This document shows positions 26,138 through 34,295 of a DNA stretch of 64,000 nucleotides, in pieces. The notes beneath the pieces were generated by a model. It did no database searches, was not told the DNA's origin, and was given only the letters and a program-made list of their open reading frames with translations. The position numbers and the translations under genes were made by a program. Position 1 is the first letter of the stretch, and each line of letters starts with the position of its first letter. The DNA comes from LMUY01 sp965199555 (GTDB taxonomy: Bacteria > Pseudomonadota > Alphaproteobacteria > Acetobacterales > Acetobacteraceae). The stretch lies in NCBI GenBank assembly GCA_965199555.1, contig CBDASJ010000026.1:62001-126000 (forward strand), read 5' to 3'.

Positions 26138-26704
26138 TCAGCGGGCGGCATCGTCCCGCAGCATGGTGGCGAATACGCGAAAATCCGGCATGCCGGTGAC
26201 CCGCCGGGTGGCGGGTGCCACGAAGGGGCTGCCTTCGGTCCACCAGATGCTGGCGCCGGGCGCCGGCTGCTCCAGGGCGTCGCCGCCTTGGGCGGAGGCC
26301 GCCGCCAGCCCGGCGGCGAGCGCCTCCGGGTCCAGGTCCTGCTCCAGGCAGCGCAGGCCCACTGCCTCCGCCGCGTCCAGGAAGGGGCGGCACTGCGCCA
26401 CGTCGCGCCAGCTTTGCCCCACCAGGGCGAAGGTGATGGGGAACAGCCGCCCCGCCTTGTCCGTGCTCGGCAGCCAAAGCCCCGCCACCGGGCCGCTGCC
26501 GCACAGGCCGGGTGACAAGGTGAAGCGCCACACAGGCGCTTCCATCCACGAGCCGGTCCAGGACTCGCCCAGCCGCTCGCGGCTGCCGGACAGCACCTGC
26601 TGCCACCAGCCATCCAGCCCGGCCACGAAATCGGGGGGCAGCCCGTGACGCACGAAGTCGCCGCGGCTGGGAATCTTGCCGAAGAAGCCGGCGGTCGCGG
26701 TCAT
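26138..26704 (-). CDS. tagF: Type VI secretion-associated protein TagF
   Basis: This 188-residue protein begins GFFGKIPSRGDFVRHGLPPDFV, the diagnostic start of the TagF/ImpM family. GRLFPITFALVGQ and a WWTEGS segment follow in the family order. In systems with threonine phosphorylation control, TagF represses T6SS assembly, acting on the FHA protein. It overlaps tssM2 by 4 bases (ATGA) and is the last gene of the unit tssL2-tssM2-tagF. Confidence 0.92.
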   Translation of the reverse strand: MTATAGFFGKIPSRGDFVRHGLPPDFVAGLDGWWQQVLSGSRERLGESWTGSWMEAPVWRFTLSPGLCGSGPVAGLWLPSTDKAGRLFPITFALVGQSWRDVAQCRPFLDAAEAVGLRCLEQDLDPEALAAGLAAASAQGGDALEQPAPGASIWWTEGSPFVAPATRRVTGMPDFRVFATMLRDDAAR

Positions 26705-29700
26705 TGCACGGCCGGGCAGCGGAAGTCGGCGAACAGGCCGGGCGTGAACGGGCTGGTCTGCCCCAGCGCCTTGATGTTGAACGACACGGGTGCGCCGGCG
26801 GCGGCGAAGGTCAGCAGTTGCTGCCCCGTCTTGCCCGCCGGCTGCAAGCGGCCACGGGAAAACAGCCGGAACATCGCCCACGGCCCGCTTTCGCTGATCG
26901 GCAGGGGGGCCGCGGCCGGGTCGGAGGACAGGGTGGCCGTGCTCGACAGGTCGGCGGCCGGCCAGGTGAGCTGGGCGGTATGGACCGGCCCCTGCCCCAC
27001 CGCCACGGTGATGCCGCCGACCTCCAGCGTCGCCGACCGCTTGTCCCCGCCGATGGACGTGACCTCAACCTGCACGGAGGGCGACGCCGCGCCGGCGGGG
27101 AAGAACGCTTCGCGGATCGCCGCCGCGCGCTGGAACTGGGCGGCGGCCTCGGCGGACACGGGCGGCTGCGCGCTACCCACCGCCTGCGGCTTCCAGGGCT
27201 TGGCCGCGGTGTCGACATAGGGCTTCAACTGCGTGTTGAAGAACCCGTCCAGCAACCCGCCGGTGGCGAACACGCGGGAGAACTCACTCAGCGGCAGCGG
27301 CGCACCGCCGGCCACGAAGGGGTAGTGGTTGGCCACGGCAGCCTGGCATGCCTGGGCCGGGCCGCCGGGGGCGTTGAAGGCGATGACGGCTTGCTGCCGG
27401 GCATTGCCGGTGCGCAGCGCCTGGGCATTGGCGGCGATTGCGGCCAGCCAGCGCGCCACGGGCTGCGGTTGGCGGGCGGCATCGGCCTGCACCGCGTTGC
27501 CGATATCCTCGCCGCCGCCCGGAACGGGGGCGCCGACCGGCAGCGCCGCGATCTTGGCGAGCTGCTGTTGGATGTCCGCCACCAGCCGCAGCGAGCGGCC
27601 CAACGCCGCGCCATCGCCCGTCACCAGATCGACCAACGGCTTGTAGCGCTGGACGACCTGCGTGGCGGCTGGATCGGCCGTGCCGCCGGACGCAAAGTCA
27701 AGCTGGGCGGCGACCGAGCGCAGCAAGTTCCGCAGCGGCGATTCGGGCGAGGCAAGGATGTACAACGCTTGCGCCCCCTGCGGCAGGCTGGTCATGGGTG
27801 CGATGCTCAAATCCGCCAGCATGGCGTCCCAGCGCCGGGTGAGATCGGCGAAGTACAGGCGGGTGACAGCCGCCGCCAGATCCGACAGTTCCGCCGGTGC
27901 AAACTCCTGCGTCCGCCCGATCACCCAGGTTTCCGACGCGACCGTCTTGGTCGCCGAGCTCACCGACGGCAGCAGCACGCTGCGGAACCCGGTCGCGGTG
28001 TACAGGCCGGGGATGCCGTCCGTCATCGGCTTGCCGGATGCCCGCGCGAACACCTGCACGCCGGCCAGGCCGAGCGAGTCGAACGGCCGCCACGGCGGCA
28101 GCGCCGTTGCCGGAGCGGAGGCCAGGATGCTGGAATACACCCGGTCCGCCAACGGGACGCGGCTGAAACTGGCACGCGCCTGCGCGATGAGCGGCCCGTC
28201 AAGGCCGATCGGCGGCAGCGGCTCCGCCAGCAGCCCGGCCAGATGGTGCGCCAGCGAGGCACGCAGGGCGGCATCATCCGGCCCGGCATAGGCCTTGTCC
28301 CATTCGCGACCCATCCAATCCTGCACCTGGGCGGCGTTCAGCGGCCCGGCGCCGCCCAGCATGAGGTAGATGCGCGTTTGGGCATACAAATCGTTCGGCC
28401 GATCCAGGCTGCCCCGCATCTCGGCCTCCAATTGCCAGACCAGGCGGGGCAGTAAGCCATAGACCAGCCCGTTGCGGTACACCGCTTGCGCGCCGGCTTC
28501 CAGCTTGCCGGCCTGGCCCATGCCGGTATCGCCCGGCGCATCCGGCACGACCTCGCCCAGCGCCTCCGCCTGGTCCAGCAGCGCCGCGATCGGCCGCAGA
28601 TCGCCGTCCGACACCGGGTCCAGCGGCAGGCCCCGTGCGGTTTGCTCATACTGCGCCAACTGGTCCGCCGTGGCCGCGACCTGGTGCTCCGCGGCGCGAT
28701 CGTTTAGCAGGAACAACCCGCCGGCGCCGACGACCGCCACCAGGATCACGGCGAACCCTGCCCAGCGGAGCGCGGCGCGGCGGCGAACCGCACCTGGCGC
28801 TTCCCGCACCAGCATGGCCTCGCCGAGGATCACCTCGCGCAGCAAACGGCCCAGGAAGTAGCTGCGCCCCTGCTCCGGCCGCAGCGCCGGGCGGGACGCC
28901 TGGTCGATGCCGAACACGCGGGCCATGGCGCCGGTGAGGCGGTCGATGGGCGTGCCCTCCTGGGTGCCGGACGCGAAATACACGCCACGCAGCAGGGTCG
29001 GCGGCGGGAACGCCATGGCGGCAAAAGCGGAAAGCGGCTTTTCCAGGCTGGCCACCTGGGTGGGAAAGCCGGCGATGGCACCCTGCCGGTCCATGCGATG
29101 CTCCGCCTGCAACCGAGCCAATAGCCGTTCGTTCAGCCGCGCCACCAGGCCGCGCAGGCTGGCGCCGACCCGCTCCGCCAGCGATTCCGGCTTGCCCGCC
29201 AGCGGATAGGTCTCGCCCCAAACCTGGTCGCGTTGTTCGCGGTCCAGGTTGTCGAAGAACTCGCTGAACCCGGCGACCAGGTCGGCCTTGGTGAACAGGG
29301 CGTAGACCGGCATGCGCACGCCCAGGCGCTGCTCCAGCTCCGCCACACGCTGCCGGATCGCGGCGGCGTGGGCGTCGCGGTCGGCGGCGGAACCCTGCAC
29401 CACCTCCGGCAGGGCAATCGCGACGATGACGCCATTCAGCGGCTGACGCGGCCGGGTGCGCTTCAGCAAGGCCAGAAAGGCGAGCCATCCCGCCTGGTCG
29501 ACGGCCGCATTGGAATCCTGCGTCGTGTAGCGCCCGGCCGTGTCGATCAGCACGGCGTCCTTCGTGAACCACCACTCGCACATCCGCGTCCCGCCGGTGC
29601 CGGAGATCGCGGCCTGGCCAAGTTGGTCGGCCAAGGTGAAGCTCAGCCCGGCGTTCAACAGCGCCGTGGTCTTGCCGGCGCCGGGCGGCCCGATGATGGC

Positions 29701-30021
29701 GTACCAGGGCTGCTCGGTCATGGCACCGCGCTGGCCGGACTTCTTCAGCAGGGCCAGCGCTTTGGTCAGCGTTTGGCCGACCGCCTCCGCTTCCTGCCCC
29801 ATCGCCAGCCCGGCCGACAGGGCGCCTTCGCGCGAACGCCGGCGCATGTCGATCAGGGCGTTGGCGACCGCCCACACGATCAGCATGCTTTGGATCACCA
29901 GCACGCGCGGCAGCCACGGCTCCAAGGGCGGCAGCAGCGGCCCGAACTCCCACACCATGCCGGCCAGCAGCAGGGTGCCGAACAGCGTTTGCACCCACCG
30001 GGAGAACAGGATCCGGGTCAT
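26701..30021 (-). CDS. tssM: TssM (IcmF-like) T6SS membrane complex protein, copy 2
   Basis: This 1106-residue inner-membrane protein of the T6SS envelope complex has two N-terminal membrane helices (about residues 10-30 and 37-57). A cytoplasmic NTPase domain with Walker A IIGPPGAGKTTALLNAG (residues 111-118 central) and VLIDTAGRYTTQD follows. A third membrane helix (AGFAVILVAVVGAGGLFLL) comes after it, then a long periplasmic region ending in the IcmF C-terminal domain. It overlaps tssL2 upstream and tagF downstream by 4 bases each. It is clearly different in sequence from the other tssM in the locus, and about 90 residues shorter. Confidence 0.94.
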   Translation of the reverse strand: MTRILFSRWVQTLFGTLLLAGMVWEFGPLLPPLEPWLPRVLVIQSMLIVWAVANALIDMRRRSREGALSAGLAMGQEAEAVGQTLTKALALLKKSGQRGAMTEQPWYAIIGPPGAGKTTALLNAGLSFTLADQLGQAAISGTGGTRMCEWWFTKDAVLIDTAGRYTTQDSNAAVDQAGWLAFLALLKRTRPRQPLNGVIVAIALPEVVQGSAADRDAHAAAIRQRVAELEQRLGVRMPVYALFTKADLVAGFSEFFDNLDREQRDQVWGETYPLAGKPESLAERVGASLRGLVARLNERLLARLQAEHRMDRQGAIAGFPTQVASLEKPLSAFAAMAFPPPTLLRGVYFASGTQEGTPIDRLTGAMARVFGIDQASRPALRPEQGRSYFLGRLLREVILGEAMLVREAPGAVRRRAALRWAGFAVILVAVVGAGGLFLLNDRAAEHQVAATADQLAQYEQTARGLPLDPVSDGDLRPIAALLDQAEALGEVVPDAPGDTGMGQAGKLEAGAQAVYRNGLVYGLLPRLVWQLEAEMRGSLDRPNDLYAQTRIYLMLGGAGPLNAAQVQDWMGREWDKAYAGPDDAALRASLAHHLAGLLAEPLPPIGLDGPLIAQARASFSRVPLADRVYSSILASAPATALPPWRPFDSLGLAGVQVFARASGKPMTDGIPGLYTATGFRSVLLPSVSSATKTVASETWVIGRTQEFAPAELSDLAAAVTRLYFADLTRRWDAMLADLSIAPMTSLPQGAQALYILASPESPLRNLLRSVAAQLDFASGGTADPAATQVVQRYKPLVDLVTGDGAALGRSLRLVADIQQQLAKIAALPVGAPVPGGGEDIGNAVQADAARQPQPVARWLAAIAANAQALRTGNARQQAVIAFNAPGGPAQACQAAVANHYPFVAGGAPLPLSEFSRVFATGGLLDGFFNTQLKPYVDTAAKPWKPQAVGSAQPPVSAEAAAQFQRAAAIREAFFPAGAASPSVQVEVTSIGGDKRSATLEVGGITVAVGQGPVHTAQLTWPAADLSSTATLSSDPAAAPLPISESGPWAMFRLFSRGRLQPAGKTGQQLLTFAAAGAPVSFNIKALGQTSPFTPGLFADFRCPAVQ

Positions 30022-31328
30022 GGCACCGGCTGGTCCAGCACGATCTCGACCCGGCGGTTCTGCTCGCGCCCTTCGGCGGACGCGTTGTCGGCGACTGGGT
30101 CGGCGCTGGCCCGGCCTTCGGCGCGCAGCCGCTTCGGGTCAGGCAGGGTGGTCGCCAGCGCCGTTCGCACCGCCTGCGCCTGCGCGGCGGACAAGCGGAA
30201 GGCCGACGGGAACAGCACCGTGCGAACCGGCCGGTTGTCCGTGTAGCCAATTACCTGGAGCGCCCCCGGCTCCGGCAGCAACGCCGCCGCCACCGCGTCC
30301 AGCAGCGGCTTGGCGCCGGGCCGCAGGGCCGCGGCGTCCGGGGCGAACAACGCCCCATCCGGAATTCGCAGGACGGGCGAGGTCGGCGTGCCGGCCACCG
30401 TGACTACGGGCGCGGTTGCCGCCAGCCGGCTGCGCAGCCGGTCCTGCACCGTGGGCTCGGCCGGCGGGGGGGCGGGCGGCGGCGGGGCGGCCAAGGCCTG
30501 CCGCGTCAGGGCGGGCATGTGCGACGGGTCGGCCGCCAGCATGCGGGCGAACAGCCCGTCCGATTGGTCGTTCAACCGCAGGCTCAGCAGCAGGAACAGG
30601 CCGCCCACCAGCGCCACGCCCAGGCTGGCGGCCACCCAGACCGGGAACCGGGTGCGGCGGGACCGGAATGGGGCGGCCACGCCGCGCCACTGCACGGCGA
30701 GTTCCGCCGCGGGTGCCGGCTTTTGGCTGGCCAGCACGGTCGCCGTTTGCGCACGCAGCGCCTCGACCTCCGCCGCACCCTGCGGCAGCCGGCGGAACTG
30801 GCCCATCATGCCCAACGACAGGCACAGAAACATCAGCTCCAGCACGGGGCGGAAGGCCGGCCCTTTTTCCTGGGCCTGACGCAGCAGGTCGAAGAACCGA
30901 TCCGGCCCCACCGAAGCGTGGAAGCCGGCCACCAACGGATGGTCCGCCCAGGCGCCGCGCGCGCCCCAGGGCGTGTTCAGCACCATGTCGTCCAGGCTGG
31001 CGCACAGCGCGTAGTTGGCGCGCCGCACCTGCTCCGCCGGCACGCCCGCCTTTTCCGCCCGCGCATCGAAGGCACGGATCTCGCTTTCCGCCCGTTCGCG
31101 CAGGTCGGCCACGTCCGGCTGCGTCGCCATGGTCCGCAGCCGCGCCATCAACTGCAACAGCGGCATGGCGGGCGTGATCAGGCTGGGGGTGTCGGCGTCC
31201 ACGGGACGGGACCCTGCCAAGGTCTGCAACCCGTCCGACGCGACGGGCGTAGCGCTGTCCGCAACAGCCTTGGCCCGTTTGCCGCCGGGCTGCGGGCGCG
31301 CGAGCCGTGGGCTGGACGGTTCAAGCAA
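30018..31328 (-). CDS. tssL: TssL (DotU-OmpA) T6SS membrane complex protein, copy 2
   Basis: This 436-residue protein has an N-terminal cytoplasmic DotU domain (ANYALCASLDDMVLNTPWG, LELMFLCLSLGMMGQFR). One membrane helix (FPVWVAASLGVALVGGLFLLL) and a C-terminal OmpA-like peptidoglycan-binding domain follow (IGYTDNRPVRTVLFPSAFRLS, NASAEGREQNRRVEIVL). I chose the TTG at 31328: it has GGGAGG nine bases upstream and gives the Pro/Gly-rich leader usual in TssL. A first internal ATG would remove that leader. It is the first gene of tssL2-tssM2-tagF. Confidence 0.9.
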   Translation of the reverse strand: MLEPSSPRLARPQPGGKRAKAVADSATPVASDGLQTLAGSRPVDADTPSLITPAMPLLQLMARLRTMATQPDVADLRERAESEIRAFDARAEKAGVPAEQVRRANYALCASLDDMVLNTPWGARGAWADHPLVAGFHASVGPDRFFDLLRQAQEKGPAFRPVLELMFLCLSLGMMGQFRRLPQGAAEVEALRAQTATVLASQKPAPAAELAVQWRGVAAPFRSRRTRFPVWVAASLGVALVGGLFLLLSLRLNDQSDGLFARMLAADPSHMPALTRQALAAPPPPAPPPAEPTVQDRLRSRLAATAPVVTVAGTPTSPVLRIPDGALFAPDAAALRPGAKPLLDAVAAALLPEPGALQVIGYTDNRPVRTVLFPSAFRLSAAQAQAVRTALATTLPDPKRLRAEGRASADPVADNASAEGREQNRRVEIVLDQPVP

Positions 31329-31467
31329 CTCCTGAATCCTCCCGCCCTGACCGCTTCGGGTCGCATCGTTTCGCCTGCGTCCGGCATAGCATGGCTTGCA
31401 CACGCGTTGAACAGTGGACGCCGCTTTGCTACTCCATCCCGAGGCGGGGAACGGAAGGGATTGCGCG

Positions 31468-32259
31468 TTGGGGCAGGTGCCGTCCGCACAAATCCTCAGC
31501 ACCGATGAGATCGGTCGCGTGGCGCCGCCGATCTTCGCGTCCGTCGGCGAGGGCGGCGTCAACAGGCCCGGCGACGTGTTCGTCATCCAATCGCTGCTGA
31601 ACGACCGGCTGCCGCAGCCCCATACCTTCCTGCCGATCACCGGCGACCCGGATGTCGGGTTCGTCCTCGCGATCGAGGCCTACCAGGCGGTGGTGCTCAA
31701 CATGAACCCGCCCTCCGGCCGGGTGGACCCGGGCAGCGTCACCTATTACTCGCTGGCCGCGCATCCGCTGGTGGCGGACACCGGCAAGCCGCCGCCGCGC
31801 TTCGGCCACGTGGGCAAGGTGCCGCCGGACGTCGCCACCGCCGCCACCGCCTCGCAGCAGCGCTGGAAGGTGCCCGCCTCCGTCACGCTGGCGCAGTGGG
31901 CGGTGGAAAGCGCCTGGGGCGCGGCGATGCCGCCCGACAGCAACAACCCGTTCGGCATCAAGGCGGTCGGCGGGCAGCCGGGCGTGGAAAGCGGCACCAA
32001 GGAGTTCGTCGCTGGCCAGGAAGTCACCACCAGCGCACGGTTCCGCAAGTTCGACTCGCTGGAAGAAGCGTTTGACCTGCACGGCAAGCTGCTGGCCACC
32101 AACAAGGTGTATGCCCCGGCCATGCAGCTCGTCGCCAACCCGGACGCGTTCGCCGACGCGTTGACCGGTGTGTACGCGACCGACCCGAAATACGGCTACA
32201 CCCTGAAGTGGGTGATGCAGAATTACGGCTTCGCACAGTACAACGTGGCCACGCCGTAG
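31468..32259 (+). CDS. Glucosaminidase-domain protein (candidate T6SS peptidoglycan hydrolase)
   Basis: This 263-residue protein has an N-terminal peptidoglycan-binding-like segment (VGEGGVNRPGDVFVIQSLLNDRL, residues about 25-95). A C-terminal glucosaminidase/FlgJ-type domain follows (ASVTLAQWAVESAWGAAMPPDSNNPFGIK), with the catalytic Glu in VESAWG. No Sec signal is seen. It is on the opposite strand to the T6SS genes, between tssL2 and pppA. It could be a cell-wall effector or the hydrolase that lets the apparatus cross peptidoglycan. No immunity gene is recognisable next to it. TTG 31468 has GGAAGGG nine bases upstream; an in-frame GTG at 31414 is the alternative. Confidence 0.8.
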   Translation: MGQVPSAQILSTDEIGRVAPPIFASVGEGGVNRPGDVFVIQSLLNDRLPQPHTFLPITGDPDVGFVLAIEAYQAVVLNMNPPSGRVDPGSVTYYSLAAHPLVADTGKPPPRFGHVGKVPPDVATAATASQQRWKVPASVTLAQWAVESAWGAAMPPDSNNPFGIKAVGGQPGVESGTKEFVAGQEVTTSARFRKFDSLEEAFDLHGKLLATNKVYAPAMQLVANPDAFADALTGVYATDPKYGYTLKWVMQNYGFAQYNVATP

Positions 32260-32287
32260 CGCTGGGGCAAACACCGGCCCAACCCGG

Positions 32288-33013
32288 TCAGGCGACGCAT
32301 TCCACCAGGATGAGGGTCACGTTGTCCTTGGCGCCGCGACGCAGCACCAGCGCCAACAAATCGTCGCGCACCGTTTCGATCGGGCCGGAGCCGAGCTGGC
32401 GCTCCAACTCCGCATCGCTGACCATGCGCGTCAGCCCGTCGCTGCACAGCAGGAAGATGTCGCCGGGCACCACCCGGGCATGCACGCAATCCATTTCCAG
32501 CGCGTCGTCCACGCCGACCGCGCGCTGGATCACGCTGGCATGGGGATGCTGCTCCGCCTTCTCCGGCAGCAGCAGCCCGGCATCCACCATCTCCTGCACC
32601 AGGCTGTGGTCGCGGGTCAGCCGGTCCAGCTCCCCGTCGCGGCTGCGATAGACCCGGCTGTCGCCGGCCCAGAAACAGGCGAAATGCCCGCCATGCACGA
32701 TCAACCCGGCGACCGTGCTGCCAATGGTGACATCCGGCCCACGCGCCGTCGCGATGCGGCGCAGTTCGGTGTTGGCGGCGTCCACCCGCAGCCGCACCTC
32801 GTGCAGTAAATCCGCCGCACCCATCGGCTGCGCGATTTCGTCCAGTACGGTCACGATCAGGCGGCTGGCCACCTCCCCCGCCGTCATGCCGCCCATGCCG
32901 TCGGCGACCACCCACAGGCCGATATCCGCCCGGTCCAGGAACGAATCCTCGTTGTGGTGGCGCACCAGCCCGGGATGGCTGCACGCGACCGAGCGGGCTA
33001 GCGGGCCGGCCAT
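32288..33013 (-). CDS. pppA: PppA-type PP2C protein phosphatase (T6SS)
   Basis: The 241-residue PP2C/Stp1-like phosphatase has RHHNEDSF, WVVADGMGGMTAGEVAS, CFWAGDSRVYRSRDG, LLCSDGLTRMVSD and AKDNVTLILVE, the full set of metal-binding motifs. In T6SS clusters PppA removes the phosphate placed by the PpkA kinase on the FHA protein. Here tagH (FHA) is present but no PpkA-type kinase is found in the window. The gene forms a single minus-strand unit between two plus-strand genes. Confidence 0.92.
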   Translation of the reverse strand: MAGPLARSVACSHPGLVRHHNEDSFLDRADIGLWVVADGMGGMTAGEVASRLIVTVLDEIAQPMGAADLLHEVRLRVDAANTELRRIATARGPDVTIGSTVAGLIVHGGHFACFWAGDSRVYRSRDGELDRLTRDHSLVQEMVDAGLLLPEKAEQHPHASVIQRAVGVDDALEMDCVHARVVPGDIFLLCSDGLTRMVSDAELERQLGSGPIETVRDDLLALVLRRGAKDNVTLILVECVA

Positions 33014-33161
33014 GCCATCCTCCAGCCCGGTCGTGTTCTGGACCTCATCGCCACATCGCCGCGGTGCTGGTATTACAAAGCATTCAATCGCGGCATCTGC
33101 AACGATGGGTATCACGGCAAACACGCACCCCATTGCGGTGCCCACGGTGGAGAGGTCCGGC

Positions 33162-34295
33162 ATGGGATGCTTCTGCAAGCAATCCGTCGCGGCGCTGAAG
33201 GATGCTCTGCGCACGACCGCCCACTCCGAACCGGAGCAGCATGAGCCGGGGGAGAGCGAGCAAGGCCGACTGGTGTCGGCACTTGCCACTTGGCTGTCCG
33301 CGCGATGGCTGCCGGCGCCGCCGTGGAACCCGGACCCGGAATGGCTCGACCTTGCCATTCCGGACCCGCCGATGCCGGCCACCTCGTTCTCCGTCATCTC
33401 CGGCCTGGTCCAGGCCCAAGCGGCCTGCCTGGAGGAGCTTGGCGTTGACGTCACGCAGCCGGACCAGCAGGCCAAGCTGGCGCGGATCGTCCGGACGATG
33501 AACCGGCGCCTGCCCGAACTGGAGGAGGTGCTGCAGGACGACGCGGATTGGGACTCGTTGGCCGCGCAAAACGACCAGATCGATACCGTGGCAAAGGCGG
33601 TGCGCCAGGGCGTGTTCGCACCGTGGGCCGACGATCGGTCGGAACATGACGTGCCCCTGGGGCCGTGGCGGCCTTTGCTGACCAAGGTAAAGGCGATCGC
33701 TCCGCTGCTCGCGATCCTGCGCAGCCTGGATATCGATCCGGCGGACCAGGACGCGCCCGCCTTGCTGGCGACGCAGTTGCGCCCGCTGCGCGGCGTGAAG
33801 CTGCCGCCGATCGACGCGCCGCTGGTCAGCCATGGCCTGATCGCGCGGCTCCATGCGTTGCTGCGCTTGCAACGCAGCACGGGCCTGAACCCGCGGACCG
33901 TCCGGTTCAGTCAATTCCAACAAGCCGTGCAGGACAAGCTGGACGACACCGCCGCCGCCCTGCCGCCGGAGCTGCGAACGGTAGAGGATGACGTGCGGGA
34001 GCGGTCGCCCAACCCGTCCATGCTGCTCACGCGGGACATCGTCGAGCAAATCCAATTGTTGCAGCCGCAAACGGTGGCGCAATTCAACTGGTCGGTCCCG
34101 CCCTTCGAAGAACTCGATCTGCTGACCACGGCCGCCCCGGTCGCCACCCTGGTCAGCCAATTGAAGCGACTCGGCCTCCCCCCGGTGCGCAGCACGCCGT
34201 GTGGCGGCACCTGCGACGCCGGGTCGCTCCGCAACACGCCGGCAGCCGCTACAGGGTTGCCGGACACCGGAACTGGTGCAGCGCCGGCAGCGTGA
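33162..34295 (+). CDS. Hypothetical protein inside the T6SS locus
   Basis: This 377-residue soluble, mostly helical protein begins MGCFCKQSVAALKD. It contains WNPDPEWLDLAIPDPPMPATSFS, long helical stretches (LARIVRTMNRRLPELEEVLQ, AIAPLLAILRSLDID) and a late segment FNWSVPPFEELDLLTTAAP. No signal peptide, transmembrane segment or enzyme motif is seen. The ATG at 33162 has GGAGAGG upstream; ATG 33105 in the same frame is possible. Its codon positions look coding: the frame stays globular over its whole length. Its last 47 bases overlap the 3' end of tssM1 on the other strand. An effector or accessory role is possible, but nothing in the sequence identifies it. Confidence 0.65.
   Translation: MGCFCKQSVAALKDALRTTAHSEPEQHEPGESEQGRLVSALATWLSARWLPAPPWNPDPEWLDLAIPDPPMPATSFSVISGLVQAQAACLEELGVDVTQPDQQAKLARIVRTMNRRLPELEEVLQDDADWDSLAAQNDQIDTVAKAVRQGVFAPWADDRSEHDVPLGPWRPLLTKVKAIAPLLAILRSLDIDPADQDAPALLATQLRPLRGVKLPPIDAPLVSHGLIARLHALLRLQRSTGLNPRTVRFSQFQQAVQDKLDDTAAALPPELRTVEDDVRERSPNPSMLLTRDIVEQIQLLQPQTVAQFNWSVPPFEELDLLTTAAPVATLVSQLKRLGLPPVRSTPCGGTCDAGSLRNTPAAATGLPDTGTGAAPAA

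Noticed and set aside
32715..33161. Extended N-terminus of the 377-aa T6SS gene reaching back over pppA
   Set aside because: This part is antisense to the conserved PP2C motifs of pppA and reads as low-complexity sequence.
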